From NCBI RefSeq assembly GCF_028613635.1, contig NZ_JAQRMY010000003.1:756787-820786 (forward strand): 64,000 nt of DNA, in the 5' to 3' direction. Shown piece by piece: positions 45,921-54,569 of the stretch; the first letter of the stretch is position 1, and every line of letters starts with the position of its first letter. The DNA is from Devosia sp. ZB163 (lineage in GTDB: Bacteria > Pseudomonadota > Alphaproteobacteria > Rhizobiales > Devosiaceae). The position numbers and the translations under genes were made by a program. The notes under the pieces are model-generated. The model was not told the origin of the DNA, made no database searches, and saw only the letters and a list, made by a program, of their open reading frames with translations.

Positions 45921-45995
45921 TCAAACGCGCCCCTCCGGCTGCCAGCGGCTTCCGTTGCTAAAGTACCAATAGAAGAAGGTGGCGCGGAGGTTCAT
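45921..45995 (-). CDS. Aromatic-rich leader peptide (24 residues)
   Basis: Starts MNLRAT, then FFYWYF (residues 7-12), then SNGSRWQP and a TGA stop. Six consecutive aromatic residues followed by one more Trp make a sensor for Phe, Tyr and Trp-tRNA charging. A ribosome stalled at FFYWYF leaves the antiterminator arm (45946-45938) free. One that reaches the stop covers it, so the terminator forms. No Shine-Dalgarno is visible, and the predicted promoter puts the transcript start at or near the ATG, so it may be leaderless. Confidence 0.8.
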   Translation of the reverse strand: MNLRATFFYWYFSNGSRWQPEGRV

Positions 45996-46003
45996 GGGCG
46001 CAA

Positions 46004-46032
46004 CTCTTAGCTCAGAGGCGGGAGCTTGTCAC
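46004..46032 (-). promoter_or_regulatory. Predicted promoter of the leader peptide / DAHP synthase operon
   Basis: On the minus strand GTGACA (46032-46027), a 17-base spacer and TAAGAG (46009-46004). The expected transcript start is within a few bases of the leader ATG at 45995. Confidence 0.45.
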
Positions 46033-46065
46033 GGGGTTGCGCTCATCCGTTCGTCGGATACGTGC

Positions 46066-46524
46066 TCAGTTTGCCTCACTGTCCTTGCCGGCGGCGGACT
46101 TTATTGCGGCGAGGACGCGCATGGTCGCCTCGATATCGGCGGCAGGCAGGGCCGAGAAGACCTGCCGGCGGAGTGCCTGGACGTCCTCGTTAACCTCGGC
46201 CACGACTTCGCGGCCGCGCGGGGTCAGCGAGACGGAGTTGGCGCGGCGGTCTGTGGGGTCGGGCTCGCGGGTGACGAGGCTGGAGCCCTCCAGCTCATCG
46301 AGCAGGCGGACGAGCGATGCACCTTCGATGCCGATGGCATCGGCGAGGGCGTTCTGCCTGACGTTCTCGCCCATGCGGTCGATCCAGATGAGGGGGGCCG
46401 AGGCCGCCTCGGAAACGCCATGCCGAGCGGCGACCTCCCGGGCCATCTTGCGCCAGAGCCGACCGGCCAGCAGCAGGTCGCGCGTCATGTCTCGCAGGGT
46501 GTTCTGGGGATCGGTGTGCGCCAT
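46066..46524 (-). CDS. MarR-family transcriptional regulator
   Basis: 152 residues. Winged helix: GENVRQNALADAIGIEGASL, VRLLDELEGSSLVTREPDPT, DRRANSVSLTPRG. It sits divergent to the two permease genes with a 78-base gap, so it may regulate them, and on the same strand just upstream of the DAHP leader. Effector unknown. Confidence 0.9.
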   Translation of the reverse strand: MAHTDPQNTLRDMTRDLLLAGRLWRKMAREVAARHGVSEAASAPLIWIDRMGENVRQNALADAIGIEGASLVRLLDELEGSSLVTREPDPTDRRANSVSLTPRGREVVAEVNEDVQALRRQVFSALPAADIEATMRVLAAIKSAAGKDSEAN

Positions 46525-46602
46525 GGGCGAGGTATCCTCATTTGCAGGACAATGGCACTACGTGATTGACCGGGCCACGCATAGGCCCCAAAAGCCGCGG
46601 CG

Positions 46603-47451
46603 ATGACCAAGTTGCGGACGAAGCACGACAATCGCACGGCGCTGCTCCTGGTGGCGCCGTTCGTCATCGTCTACGCCGCGCTATTTCTTTACCCCACGCT
46701 GCAGATGCTGGCGATGAGCCTGACCAACGGGCAGCTCATCCTGCCCGGCGAGTTCGTGGGCCTCGACAACTATCTCAAGCTCTTCCGCGACTGGCGGTTC
46801 GGCAACTCAGTCCGCAACACAGCCTATTTCGTGGGGCTGACGGTGGTGCCGGGGACGCTCCTGGGCCTCGCCTTCGCCATGCTCGTGGTGCGGCTCAAGG
46901 GGCTGTGGCAGGCGGTGGTGCTTGCAGCGTTCTTCCTGCCCTACATCCTGCCGGTCACGACGGTGACGACGATCTGGAGCTGGTTTGCCTACGGCCCGGG
47001 CCAGCTCGTCCTCCCCGAGCGGGTGCTGGCGACCCCGGCCTGGGTGCTGCCCATGGCGGCGGTAATCACGGTCTGGTGGACGGTCGGCTTCAACGTGCTG
47101 CTGTTCATGGCGGGCCTCAAGAACATCCCGGCCGAGCTCTACGAGGCGGCGCGGCTTGACGGGGCAGGGCGCTGGGCGCAGTTCCGCAACATAACCTGGC
47201 CGCTGATCTGGCCGGTGACGGCGCTGGTGCTGACCATCCAGCTGATCACGCAGATCAAGGTGTTCGACCAGGTGTACCTCCTGGTGCAGGGCGGCCGCGT
47301 CGACGCCACGATGGTGCTGGTGCAGTACATCTACACGCTGGCTTTCCAGCGTAACCAGGGCGGCTATGCGGCGACGGTCGCGGTGGCGCTGTTCGTCCTC
47401 GTGGCGGTGCTCTCGGTGCTGCAGTTCCAGCTGTTGAGGTCGCGGCGATGA
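46603..47451 (+). CDS. ABC sugar transporter permease, MalF/UgpA-like
   Basis: 282 residues, six membrane helices. The EAA coupling motif reads EAARLDGAGRWAQFRNITWP (about 180-199), and the LTN-FVGLDNYLKLF opening is typical of CUT1 permeases. It overlaps the second permease by 4 bases. No substrate-binding protein or ATPase lies next to the pair. Confidence 0.92.
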   Translation: MTKLRTKHDNRTALLLVAPFVIVYAALFLYPTLQMLAMSLTNGQLILPGEFVGLDNYLKLFRDWRFGNSVRNTAYFVGLTVVPGTLLGLAFAMLVVRLKGLWQAVVLAAFFLPYILPVTTVTTIWSWFAYGPGQLVLPERVLATPAWVLPMAAVITVWWTVGFNVLLFMAGLKNIPAELYEAARLDGAGRWAQFRNITWPLIWPVTALVLTIQLITQIKVFDQVYLLVQGGRVDATMVLVQYIYTLAFQRNQGGYAATVAVALFVLVAVLSVLQFQLLRSRR

Positions 47452-48245
47452 TCCGGCGGCTCAACCTTGCCGGGCTGGTGCTCGCCCTGCTCACGCTCGC
47501 TGCCAGCGTGGCCTGGGCCTATCCGCTGGTCTGGGCGATCCGGACAACCGTGGTGCCACGGGCGGATGGATCGGTGTGGGATGGTCTCGCGGTCTACGCC
47601 AATGCGCTGTTCAACTCGCCGATCGGGCTCTGGTACTTCAACTCGCTGGTGACTTCGGGAACCGTCACGGCAGTGGTGATCGGCATCAGCGCGGCTGCGG
47701 GCTACGCGATCTCGCAGCTCGAGTTCCACGGCCGGAAGCTGCTCTGGTACACGATCCTCGCGAGCTTCATGATCCCGGTGCAGGCGCTGATCGTGAACCA
47801 CTTCCTGCTGATGAACAGCTGGAAGCTCATCAACACCTGGGCCGGCGTGATCCTGCCGCAGCTGATCGCTCCGGTGGCGGTGATCGTCTACAAGCAGTTC
47901 TTCGACAGCATGCCCAAGGAGTTGAGCGAGGCCGCCCGGGTCGATGGGGCGAGTCATGCGCGGGTGCTGTGGAGCATCTACCTGCCTGCCAACTGGGGGG
48001 TGACGGCGGCGCTGGCCATCATCGTCTTCATCGGGGCGTGGAATGCGTTCCTGTGGCCATTCCTCGTGGTGACGAAGGAACCGCTGATGAACATCACGGT
48101 GGCGATCGGGCAAGCCGAGCAGTATCTCGGCGTGAGCGGGCTGGCGGCGGCGCTGCTCGCCGGATTGCCGGTGGCGGTCGTCTACCTCGTGTTCCAGCGC
48201 AAGGTGACCGAGGCGATCATGCTCTCGAGCGGCATCAAGGGTTAA
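47448..48245 (+). CDS. ABC sugar transporter permease, MalG/UgpE-like
   Basis: 265 residues, six helices. It has an EAA motif (SEAARVDGASHARVLWSIYL), the CUT1 'FYFNSLVTS'-type start (LWYFNSLVTSGTVTAVVIG) and PFLVVTKEPLMNITVAIG. Cotranscribed with the first permease. It must borrow an ATPase and a binding protein encoded elsewhere. Confidence 0.92.
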   Translation: MIRRLNLAGLVLALLTLAASVAWAYPLVWAIRTTVVPRADGSVWDGLAVYANALFNSPIGLWYFNSLVTSGTVTAVVIGISAAAGYAISQLEFHGRKLLWYTILASFMIPVQALIVNHFLLMNSWKLINTWAGVILPQLIAPVAVIVYKQFFDSMPKELSEAARVDGASHARVLWSIYLPANWGVTAALAIIVFIGAWNAFLWPFLVVTKEPLMNITVAIGQAEQYLGVSGLAAALLAGLPVAVVYLVFQRKVTEAIMLSSGIKG

Positions 48246-48374
48246 GCTGAACGGAAACTTAGCGGCGGTTAACAGGGCTTGCGCTGCGCGCATAGCTCGG
48301 GTGCGAAATACACTACTGGTCCGGTCGGGTTGGTGGCCCTATATCCAGGTCACCAAACAGAAGGGGACAAGAAA

Positions 48375-48518
48375 ATGAACATCCGCCAGAAGCTTTCGCA
48401 GATCGCCGCCTACAACCGCACCGTCCGTGAGCTGTCGCAGCTGAGCAATACCCAGCTCCGCGACCTCGGCATCACCCGCGAAGACATCAAGTCGGTCGCG
48501 CGGACCGCGGCTAACTAA
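48375..48518 (+). CDS. DUF1127 (YjiS-type) small protein
   Basis: 47 residues from ATG 48375, with AGGGGA before it. The DUF1127 pattern is at LSQLSNTQLRDLGITREDIK. In alphaproteobacteria such short Arg/Leu-rich proteins have been linked to RNA binding and phosphate or carbon metabolism. It is followed by a strong terminator, so it forms a single-gene transcript. Confidence 0.9.
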   Translation: MNIRQKLSQIAAYNRTVRELSQLSNTQLRDLGITREDIKSVARTAAN

Positions 48519-48545
48519 GTAGCGATCTCAGCGATGAGAAGAACG

Positions 48546-48575
48546 AAGGCGCCCATCGGGCGCCTTTTGTTTTTT
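48546..48575 (+). terminator. Rho-independent terminator of the DUF1127 gene
   Basis: AAGGCGCCC, ATC, GGGCGCCTT, then TTGTTTTTT. Confidence 0.92.
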
Positions 48576-48620
48576 CCGAAGCTGATGACAGTGTTGGATG
48601 TACTTCTGTTGCGTGAGAAA

Positions 48621-48651
48621 TGGGTCCGCGGGTCAAGCCCGCGGATGACGG
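48621..48651. repeat. GGGTCC...GGATGACGG intergenic repeat, copy 1
   Basis: TGGGTCCGCGGGTCAAGCCC followed by GCGGATGACGG; the core CCGCGGG/CCCGCGG forms a hairpin. Related copies are at 59505-59536 and, inverted, 59671-59702. Confidence 0.75.
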
Positions 48652-48772
48652 TGAAGGGGGAGCCCAGAGCGCCCGCCTGATCTCTGCCTGCGCTGGGATG
48701 ACGGCGGTGGTCGAGGGAGCGACATCGCCCCAGCCCCCGCATGGGAGGAGATGAGGCGGCGCCTTTGCTGGC

Positions 48773-49375
48773 CTAAGCCGCCCTGGCGTAGGGGCGGGTG
48801 TCGATGATCTGGCCGGTGGCGGTGCCTTCGACGGCTTCGAGGTAGCCCTTGGCGGTATCCTCGGGGGTCATGCGCGCGACCTTGCCGGCGTTCCACTCGG
48901 GCGCGCCGACGAGCGGCGGGCTGACTAGGTTGATGCGGATGCCGCGCGGCAGCTCGATCGCCGCGGCGCGGGTGAAACCCTCGAGGCCGGCGTTGACGGT
49001 GGCGATGGCGGCGACGTTGGGGACGGGCTCGCGGGCCCACCAGCCGGCGGTGAGGGTGATCGAGCCGTTGTCGCGCAGGTAGGCCGGGGCGATGCGGGCG
49101 AGGTTGATCTGGCCCATCAGCTTGTAGTCGAAGCTCATCTGGAAATCGGCGGGCGTGAGATCGGCGAGCGGCTTGTAGGCTGCGCCACCGGCGGCGCTGA
49201 TGATGGCATCGACCGGACCGACGGACTTGAGCAGCGCTTCAACGCTGGCGGTATCCTGGATGTCGGCCTTGTGCGGGCCGTTTCGCGAGGCGGAAATCAC
49301 CTCGTGGCGGGGCGACAGGGCGGAGACGACGGCCTTGCCGATGGTGCCGGTGGCACCAATGACGATGATCTTCAT
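48773..49375 (-). CDS. Short-chain dehydrogenase-like protein, atypical
   Basis: 200 residues from ATG 49375. The Rossmann start IIVIGATGTIGKAVVSAL, a DTASVEALL segment and a GSITLTAGWWA strand are clear. The catalytic YxxxK is absent: the matching position reads PNVAAIATVNAGLEGF, with no Tyr or Lys. It is also shorter than classical SDRs. It may bind NAD(P) and act as a regulatory protein or non-canonical reductase. Confidence 0.85.
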   Translation of the reverse strand: MKIIVIGATGTIGKAVVSALSPRHEVISASRNGPHKADIQDTASVEALLKSVGPVDAIISAAGGAAYKPLADLTPADFQMSFDYKLMGQINLARIAPAYLRDNGSITLTAGWWAREPVPNVAAIATVNAGLEGFTRAAAIELPRGIRINLVSPPLVGAPEWNAGKVARMTPEDTAKGYLEAVEGTATGQIIDTRPYARAA

Positions 49376-49438
49376 AGCAATGTCCTTGATGGAAACGCGT
49401 GCTGGGGTCGCCCCCTCCACCATGCTTCGCATGGTCCC

Positions 49439-49461
49439 CCTCCCCCGCCACGCGGGGGAGG
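49439..49461. repeat. CCTCCCCC intergenic hairpin repeat, copy 2
   Basis: CCTCCCCCGC, 3-base loop, GCGGGGGAGG, then ATC, as in copy 1 at 44705-44729. It lies between uvrC and the atypical SDR gene. Confidence 0.65.
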
Positions 49462-49479
49462 ATCAAGAGAGATGCGCGA

Positions 49480-51357
49480 CTAACTCCCGTTGAAGTGGTC
49501 GTAGATCTGCTGGGCGAGCTGGGTCGACACACCGGGCACCGAGGCCAGGTCCGCGAGCGCGGCTCTGCCAACCGCTTTGGCCGAGCCAAAGCGTTGAAGC
49601 AACGCACGTTTTCGTGTTGGCCCGATCCCCTCGATTTCGTCGAGCGGGTTCTTGATCACGTCCTTCTTGCGCTTGGCGCGGTGGGTGCCGATGGCGAAGC
49701 GGTGGGCTTCGTCGCGCAGGCGCTGGACGTAATAGAGGACCGGGTCGCGGTGCGGCAGCATGAAGGGCTCGCGGCCCTCCATGTGGAACTTCTCACGGCC
49801 GGCGTCGCGCTCCTCACCCTTGGCGATGCCGATGAAGGTGACCTCCTTGGGGAGGTTGAGCTGGGCAATGACTTCGCGGACCGCGTTGAGCTGGCCGGCG
49901 CCGCCGTCGATGAAGACGACGTCGGGCCAATCGGGCATGCCGGTGTTCTCGTCCTCGGCCTCGACCGGGCTCTCGTTGGCGAGGCGGGTAAAGCGGCGCG
50001 TCAGCACCTCGCGCATCATGCCGAAGTCGTCCCCGGGGGTGATATCGGTCGAGCGGATGTTGAACGTGCGATAGTACTTCTTGTCGAGACCTTCCTCACC
50101 CGCGACGATCATCGCACCGACGGCGTTGGTGCCGGAGATATGAGAGTTGTCGTAGACCTCGATGCGGCGCGGCGGCTCGTCGAGGCCGAACAGGGTGGCG
50201 ACGCCCTCGAGCAGGGTCTTCTGCGTCGCGCCTTCGGCGAGCTGGCGGCCGAGCGCTTCGCGGGCGTTGTTGAGGGCGTGCTGGACCAGGTCCTTCTTCT
50301 CGCCGCGCTGCGGGGTCTGGATCGAGACTTTTGAGCCGAGGCGGGCGGACAGCGCCTCCTCCATCAGGTCCTTCTCGCTGAGCTCGTGCGAGAGGAGGAT
50401 CTGCTTGGGCGGGGTGCGGTCTTCGTAGAACTGGCTGATGAAGGCTTCGAGCACTTCGGCGTCGCTGAGCGAGGCGTCGGCGCGCGGGCGGAAGGCGTGA
50501 TTGCCCCAGTTCTGGAAGGCGCGGAAGAAGAACACCTGGACGCAGAACTGCCCGGCCTCGTGGCCGATGGCGAAGACGTCGGCTTCCTCGACGGTCTTGG
50601 CGGCGACGTCGCCCTGCGACTGGACGAGGGCGAGGGCCGAGAGGCGATCGCGGAGCAGGGCGGCGCGCTCGAAATCGAGGTTCTCGGCAGCAACGTTCAT
50701 GTCGGCGGCGAGGTGATCCTGCACGGACTTCGACTTGCCGGAGAGGAACTGGCGGGCTTCCTCGACCAGCTCGTTGTAGTCGGTGATCGAGATTTCGCCG
50801 GTGCAGGGGGCCGAGCAGCGCTTGATCTGGTGCAGCATGCAGGGGCGGGTGCGGGCCTTGTAGAAGCTGTCCGAACAGGTGCGGAGCAGGAAGGCGCGCT
50901 GCAGGGCGGTGATGGTGCGCTTGACCGCCAGAGCAGAGGCGAAGGGGCCGAAATAGTGACCCTTGATGCGGCGGGTGCCGCGGTGCTTCTTCAGTTCGGC
51001 GGCTTCGTGCTCGGTGGCGATGAGGATGTAGGGGAAGCTCTTGTCGTCGCGCAGCAGCACGTTGAAGCGCGGCTTCAGGCGCTTGATCAGGTTGGCTTCG
51101 AGCAGCAGCGCTTCGGCTTCCGTCTCGGTGCGCACGAACTCCATGTTGCGCGTGGCTTCGATCATCCGGCGGATGCGGATGTCGAGGCCCTCGGGGCGGG
51201 TGTAGTTGGTGACGCGCGCCTTGAGGTTGCGCGCCTTGCCGACATAGACGACCTCGCCAGCCTCGTCGAACATCCGGTAGACGCCGGGCGAGGTGGGCAG
51301 GGTTTTCACGAAAGTCTTGATGACTTCCGCGCCGTGAAGGGGAGGCGTGTCGGTCAT
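49480..51357 (-). CDS. uvrC: Excinuclease ABC subunit C
   Basis: 625 residues from ATG 51357. It makes both incisions in nucleotide excision repair. GIY-YIG nuclease: [23 protein letters not shown] motif near [22 protein letters not shown]-terminal RNase H-like endonuclease with [11 protein letters not shown], and tandem helix-hairpin-helix ([20 protein letters not shown]). The ATG overlaps the SDR stop (ATGA) and follows GAGG. uvrB is about 12 kb away. Confidence 0.97.
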   Translation of the reverse strand: MTDTPPLHGAEVIKTFVKTLPTSPGVYRMFDEAGEVVYVGKARNLKARVTNYTRPEGLDIRIRRMIEATRNMEFVRTETEAEALLLEANLIKRLKPRFNVLLRDDKSFPYILIATEHEAAELKKHRGTRRIKGHYFGPFASALAVKRTITALQRAFLLRTCSDSFYKARTRPCMLHQIKRCSAPCTGEISITDYNELVEEARQFLSGKSKSVQDHLAADMNVAAENLDFERAALLRDRLSALALVQSQGDVAAKTVEEADVFAIGHEAGQFCVQVFFFRAFQNWGNHAFRPRADASLSDAEVLEAFISQFYEDRTPPKQILLSHELSEKDLMEEALSARLGSKVSIQTPQRGEKKDLVQHALNNAREALGRQLAEGATQKTLLEGVATLFGLDEPPRRIEVYDNSHISGTNAVGAMIVAGEEGLDKKYYRTFNIRSTDITPGDDFGMMREVLTRRFTRLANESPVEAEDENTGMPDWPDVVFIDGGAGQLNAVREVIAQLNLPKEVTFIGIAKGEERDAGREKFHMEGREPFMLPHRDPVLYYVQRLRDEAHRFAIGTHRAKRKKDVIKNPLDEIEGIGPTRKRALLQRFGSAKAVGRAALADLASVPGVSTQLAQQIYDHFNGS

Positions 51358-52145
51358 GTGCGCCTCGGAGTGGGGCCGCGGCGGGCGGGCCATTCGATGT
51401 GCTCGCCGCCGTCGAGGACGATCATCTGGCCGGTCATGGTGTCGAGCGTGAGGATCGCGGCGACGCCATCGGCAATGCCGTCGGCATCGGCACTTCGGCC
51501 GAGTGGTAGCTCGGTAAGGCGGCGGGCGTGGGCTTCGGGCGAGACGTGCGGCGGCGGCACGGTGGGGCCGGGGCCGATGGCGTTGACCCGGATGCGCGGA
51601 GCGAGCGATTGGGCGAGGGTGCGCGTCATGGTCCAGAGCACGGCCTTCGACAGGGTGTAGCTGAAGAAGGCAGGCGACAGATCGAGGACACGCTCGTCGA
51701 TTATGTTGATGATGTTGCCGCTGGCATCGGCCCGCAGTTGGGCAGCGAAATCACGCGCCAGGAAGGCCGGGGCCTCGGCGTGGACGGCGAAGTGGGCGTC
51801 CCATAGCGCCTCGTCGAGATCGGCGACGGCGTCACGCTCGAAGATCGAGGCGTTGTTGACGAGGAGCGTGAGCGGGCCGAAGGCCTTCGCCGCATCGGCA
51901 ATGAGGCGGCTGCGCTGGGCGCGGTCCGCCAGATCGGCGCCGATTGTCGCCGCGCGCCCGCCTGCTTCGCGGATGGCTGCGGCGACGGCTTCGGCTTTGT
52001 CGGCTGAGCTTCTGTAGTGCACGACCACGGACCAGCCATCGGCGGCGAGACGGCGCGCGATGGCGGCACCGACGCGATCGGCGGCACCGGTGACGAGAGC
52101 GACCCGGCTGATGTCGGCCGGCTGATTTGCGGATGCGGATGTCAT
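51354..52145 (-). CDS. SDR family oxidoreductase (pteridine-reductase-like)
   Basis: 263 residues from ATG 52145. Classical [38 protein letters not shown], catalytic YTLSKAVLW (YxxxK), and [11 protein letters not shown]. The [13 protein letters not shown] segment with an Arg in the cofactor loop fits NADPH-preferring FolM/pteridine-reductase-like members. Directly upstream of and overlapping uvrC. Confidence 0.9.
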   Translation of the reverse strand: MTSASANQPADISRVALVTGAADRVGAAIARRLAADGWSVVVHYRSSADKAEAVAAAIREAGGRAATIGADLADRAQRSRLIADAAKAFGPLTLLVNNASIFERDAVADLDEALWDAHFAVHAEAPAFLARDFAAQLRADASGNIINIIDERVLDLSPAFFSYTLSKAVLWTMTRTLAQSLAPRIRVNAIGPGPTVPPPHVSPEAHARRLTELPLGRSADADGIADGVAAILTLDTMTGQMIVLDGGEHIEWPARRGPTPRRT

Positions 52146-52406
52146 GAGTCGAGCAGGAATGTAGGCGTTTCGGACACGGCGTTCAATTCGGGGCACGGGA
52201 TTGCCGTCAGCACGGTCAAGGGACGCGCCTGACAAGTCGGGTGGCTCGAATACATGCGGCCGGCAGATCGCGTGCAAGTAGTCGATATCCACTACTTACT
52301 GATGCAAAGGACTGTAGCAGCTACCGACTCTCTCAACATGCGCCTATGCTTGCCGGGCGAGTTGGGGGCCACCCTGGCTTCCAATGCTGGATACGAGGAG
52401 CGTCCA

Positions 52407-52730
52407 ATGGAAGCAATTGTCTCTATTCTGGTGCAACTGGTTGCCGGTGGTGTCGGCGGAAACGGACTTGCAGCTGTCGTGAAGCAGGTCAATCTCGGGC
52501 CGACCGGCAATACGATCGCCGGGGCGATCGGTGGTTGGCTGGGGACCTGGCTGGCTACGCAGGTGCCCGGGCTCAGCGGCCTGGTCGGTGGCGCGGCCGC
52601 CGCGGCGGGTGCGGGCGGGCTCGACATTGCTGCACTGGCCGGGCAGGGGCTCACCGGTCTTATCGGTGGCGGCGTCCTTACGGCGATCGCCGGGCTCATC
52701 AAGAATGCTACTATGAAGAGCAGCACGTAA
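52407..52730 (+). CDS. Small glycine-rich membrane protein
   Basis: 107 residues from ATG 52407, with GAGGAG before it. Repeated Gly/Ala hydrophobic segments (LVAGGVGGNGLAAVV, TIAGAIGGWLGTWLATQ, GGAAAAAGAGGLDI, GLIGGGVLTAIAGL) suggest membrane association or a glycine-zipper. The open frame upstream (to 52254) has no ribosome site. A terminator follows. Unknown function. Confidence 0.75.
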   Translation: MEAIVSILVQLVAGGVGGNGLAAVVKQVNLGPTGNTIAGAIGGWLGTWLATQVPGLSGLVGGAAAAAGAGGLDIAALAGQGLTGLIGGGVLTAIAGLIKNATMKSST

Positions 52731-52750
52731 CCGGCATAGTGTGATGGTCA

Positions 52751-52773
52751 GCCCCGGACCGCCGGTCCGGGGC
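52751..52773 (+). terminator. Terminator hairpin between the Gly-rich protein and EamA genes
   Basis: GCCCCGGACC, GCC, GGTCCGGGGC: perfect 10-bp stem, followed by ATTTCTT. Confidence 0.8.
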
Positions 52774-52795
52774 ATTTCTTCGTCCAGAGTTTCCC

Positions 52796-53743
52796 ATGAC
52801 AAAGCCCACTCGAGGGCAAACGCGCCGTCGGGCCGACAATGTCGCGCTCGGCATCGGCCTCACCCTTTTCGCCATCGTCATCTTCGGCATCCAGGACGCG
52901 GTATCGAAGTCGCTGGTGCAGACGCATTCGCCGTTCCAGCTGGCAATGATCCGCTTCTGGGCATTCGCGGCGTTCTCGTTGGTGCTGGTCGCCCGGCAGG
53001 GACCGCTCAAGGAAGCCTTTCGTTCGAAGTATCCCTGGCTGCAGTGGTTGCGGGCCCTGCTGCTGGTGGTCGACATCTGGGCTTTCGCGATTGCGCTGAA
53101 GACCGTGCCGCTCGCCGAGCTGCAGGCGGTGGTGCTGGTCTATCCGCTGATGGCGACGCTGGTGGCGGTTCCCATCCTCGGCGAGAAGGTCGGGGTGTTC
53201 CGGATGGTGGCGGTGTTCATCGGCTTCTGCGGTGCACTGGTAATCGTCCGGCCCGGCGGGCTGCCGATCGATGGAGGCGTAATGTTCGCCATGCTCTCGG
53301 CGGCGAGCTACGCGGTCTACATCGCGCTGACGCGCAAGGTTTCGAGTACGGACACGACTGCGACCAGCATGGTCTATGTCGGGGTCGGCGGGCTGATCCT
53401 CACGACGGCGGTCGGCGTATTCTTCTGGGAGCCGATGGACCTGGCGGCGATGCTGCAGATGGGTCTCGTCATGGTGACCTCCACCGCGGCGCACGGGCTG
53501 ATGATGGTGGCGCTGTCGCGTGCGCCCGCCAGCACGCTGCAGCCGTTCAACTACTTCGCTCTGCCCTGGGGCATATTCCTCAGCTACCAGTTTTTCGGCC
53601 ACCTGATCGATCCCGTCGCCCTGATCGGCGGTGGCGTGATCGTGGGCGCGGGGCTCGTGGTGATGGCGCGGGAGCGGCACCTCAGCCGGCAGGGCAAGAA
53701 GATCGCGCCGACCGAAGCCGAGGAAGAGTATCTGCCGCACTGA
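52796..53743 (+). CDS. EamA/DMT family transporter
   Basis: 315 residues, ten membrane helices in two EamA repeats. Landmarks: FAIVIFGIQDAVSKSLVQT, FQLAMIRFWAFAAFSLVLVA, AELQAVVLVYPLMATLVAVP, and AHGLMMVALSRAPASTLQPF (second repeat). Drug/metabolite exporter fold; substrate unknown. The last 30 residues form a charged cytoplasmic tail. Confidence 0.92.
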   Translation: MTKPTRGQTRRRADNVALGIGLTLFAIVIFGIQDAVSKSLVQTHSPFQLAMIRFWAFAAFSLVLVARQGPLKEAFRSKYPWLQWLRALLLVVDIWAFAIALKTVPLAELQAVVLVYPLMATLVAVPILGEKVGVFRMVAVFIGFCGALVIVRPGGLPIDGGVMFAMLSAASYAVYIALTRKVSSTDTTATSMVYVGVGGLILTTAVGVFFWEPMDLAAMLQMGLVMVTSTAAHGLMMVALSRAPASTLQPFNYFALPWGIFLSYQFFGHLIDPVALIGGGVIVGAGLVVMARERHLSRQGKKIAPTEAEEEYLPH

Positions 53744-53829
53744 TGCTGTCCGCCACGTCTTGAATCGCGGGGCAACCGGGGACATCTGAATCGCGGGGGC
53801 GATGGGGCCCCGGTGAAGGGAAACCGTCG

Positions 53830-54261
53830 ATGGTCGTTCTGCTTGAAATCGCCTTGGCGCTGGGGCTGGTCGGGCTCGTCGTCAGCTATTTCTTCCGGGG
53901 CCGCCGTGACGCCGAGCGGCAGGACGTCATCGAGCGCCGGGTCGAGGCCTACATGCAGACCATCCGCCGCGAGGGCGGCAATGGCGAACTGGCGCGGATG
54001 GGCGACCTCGAGCTGCGCGACCTTCTGCTGTCGGCTGCTCGCAACCTCAGAATCCAAGCCGAACGGCGCTGGTATATCCTGCTGGGTGGTGCGGCTGCGG
54101 CCGTGCTCGCAGCCATTGCCGTCGGCACCGAGGAAGGGACGCGCGGCTTCGGCATCGTGCTCGTGGTGGCGGCGGTGGTGCTTTACGAGTTCCTCGGCCG
54201 GCGGATGCGTGAGCCGCTGGCGGCGAGGGGCATCGACGTGGAGCGCCTGCGGGTAGAATAG
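53830..54261 (+). CDS. Hypothetical membrane protein
   Basis: 143 residues. One N-terminal membrane helix (VVLLEIALALGLVGLVVSYF), a charged coiled middle (RRDAERQDVIERRVEAY), then two helices (YILLGGAAAAVLAAIAV, FGIVLVVAAVVLYEFLG). No family recognised. 86 bases after the EamA gene and possibly cotranscribed. Confidence 0.7.
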   Translation: MVVLLEIALALGLVGLVVSYFFRGRRDAERQDVIERRVEAYMQTIRREGGNGELARMGDLELRDLLLSAARNLRIQAERRWYILLGGAAAAVLAAIAVGTEEGTRGFGIVLVVAAVVLYEFLGRRMREPLAARGIDVERLRVE

Positions 54262-54280
54262 CGACCCTAGCGTCCGGCGG

Positions 54281-54505
54281 TCAGAGCCGGCGCATCTTGC
54301 CGAACATGAAGATCGCGGCGCCGGCGAGGATCAGCAGGATCGGGGCGATCACCAGGATCGACAGGACGGTGCCGTCGATATGCATCGTGCCGTTCTTGTT
54401 GAGCTCGGACAGCACGAGGCGCTCGATGAAGAAGATGCCGAGGCCAAGGCTGGCGAGGGTGCCGGCGAGCTTGACGTAGGGCTTGGTGTTCTTTTCCGTG
54501 GCCAT
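54281..54505 (-). CDS. Small two-helix membrane protein
   Basis: 74 residues: a basic start (MATEKNTKPYVKL), helix LASLGLGIFFIERLVL, then SILVIAPILLILAGAAIFMF and a positive end. Good hydropathy pattern for an inner-membrane protein. Unknown function. Convergent with the preceding gene. Confidence 0.7.
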   Translation of the reverse strand: MATEKNTKPYVKLAGTLASLGLGIFFIERLVLSELNKNGTMHIDGTVLSILVIAPILLILAGAAIFMFGKMRRL

Positions 54506-54569
54506 ATTTCATCGAACGTCGTTGTGAGCGGGGCCTAGATAGACCCCGCCAATGCCCCCGGCAAGCGCG

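Noticed and set aside
48259-48274. TTAG...TTAAC upstream of the DUF1127 gene as a CtrA site
   Set aside because: The first half-site deviates and the spacer is not seven bases; only the TTAAC half fits.
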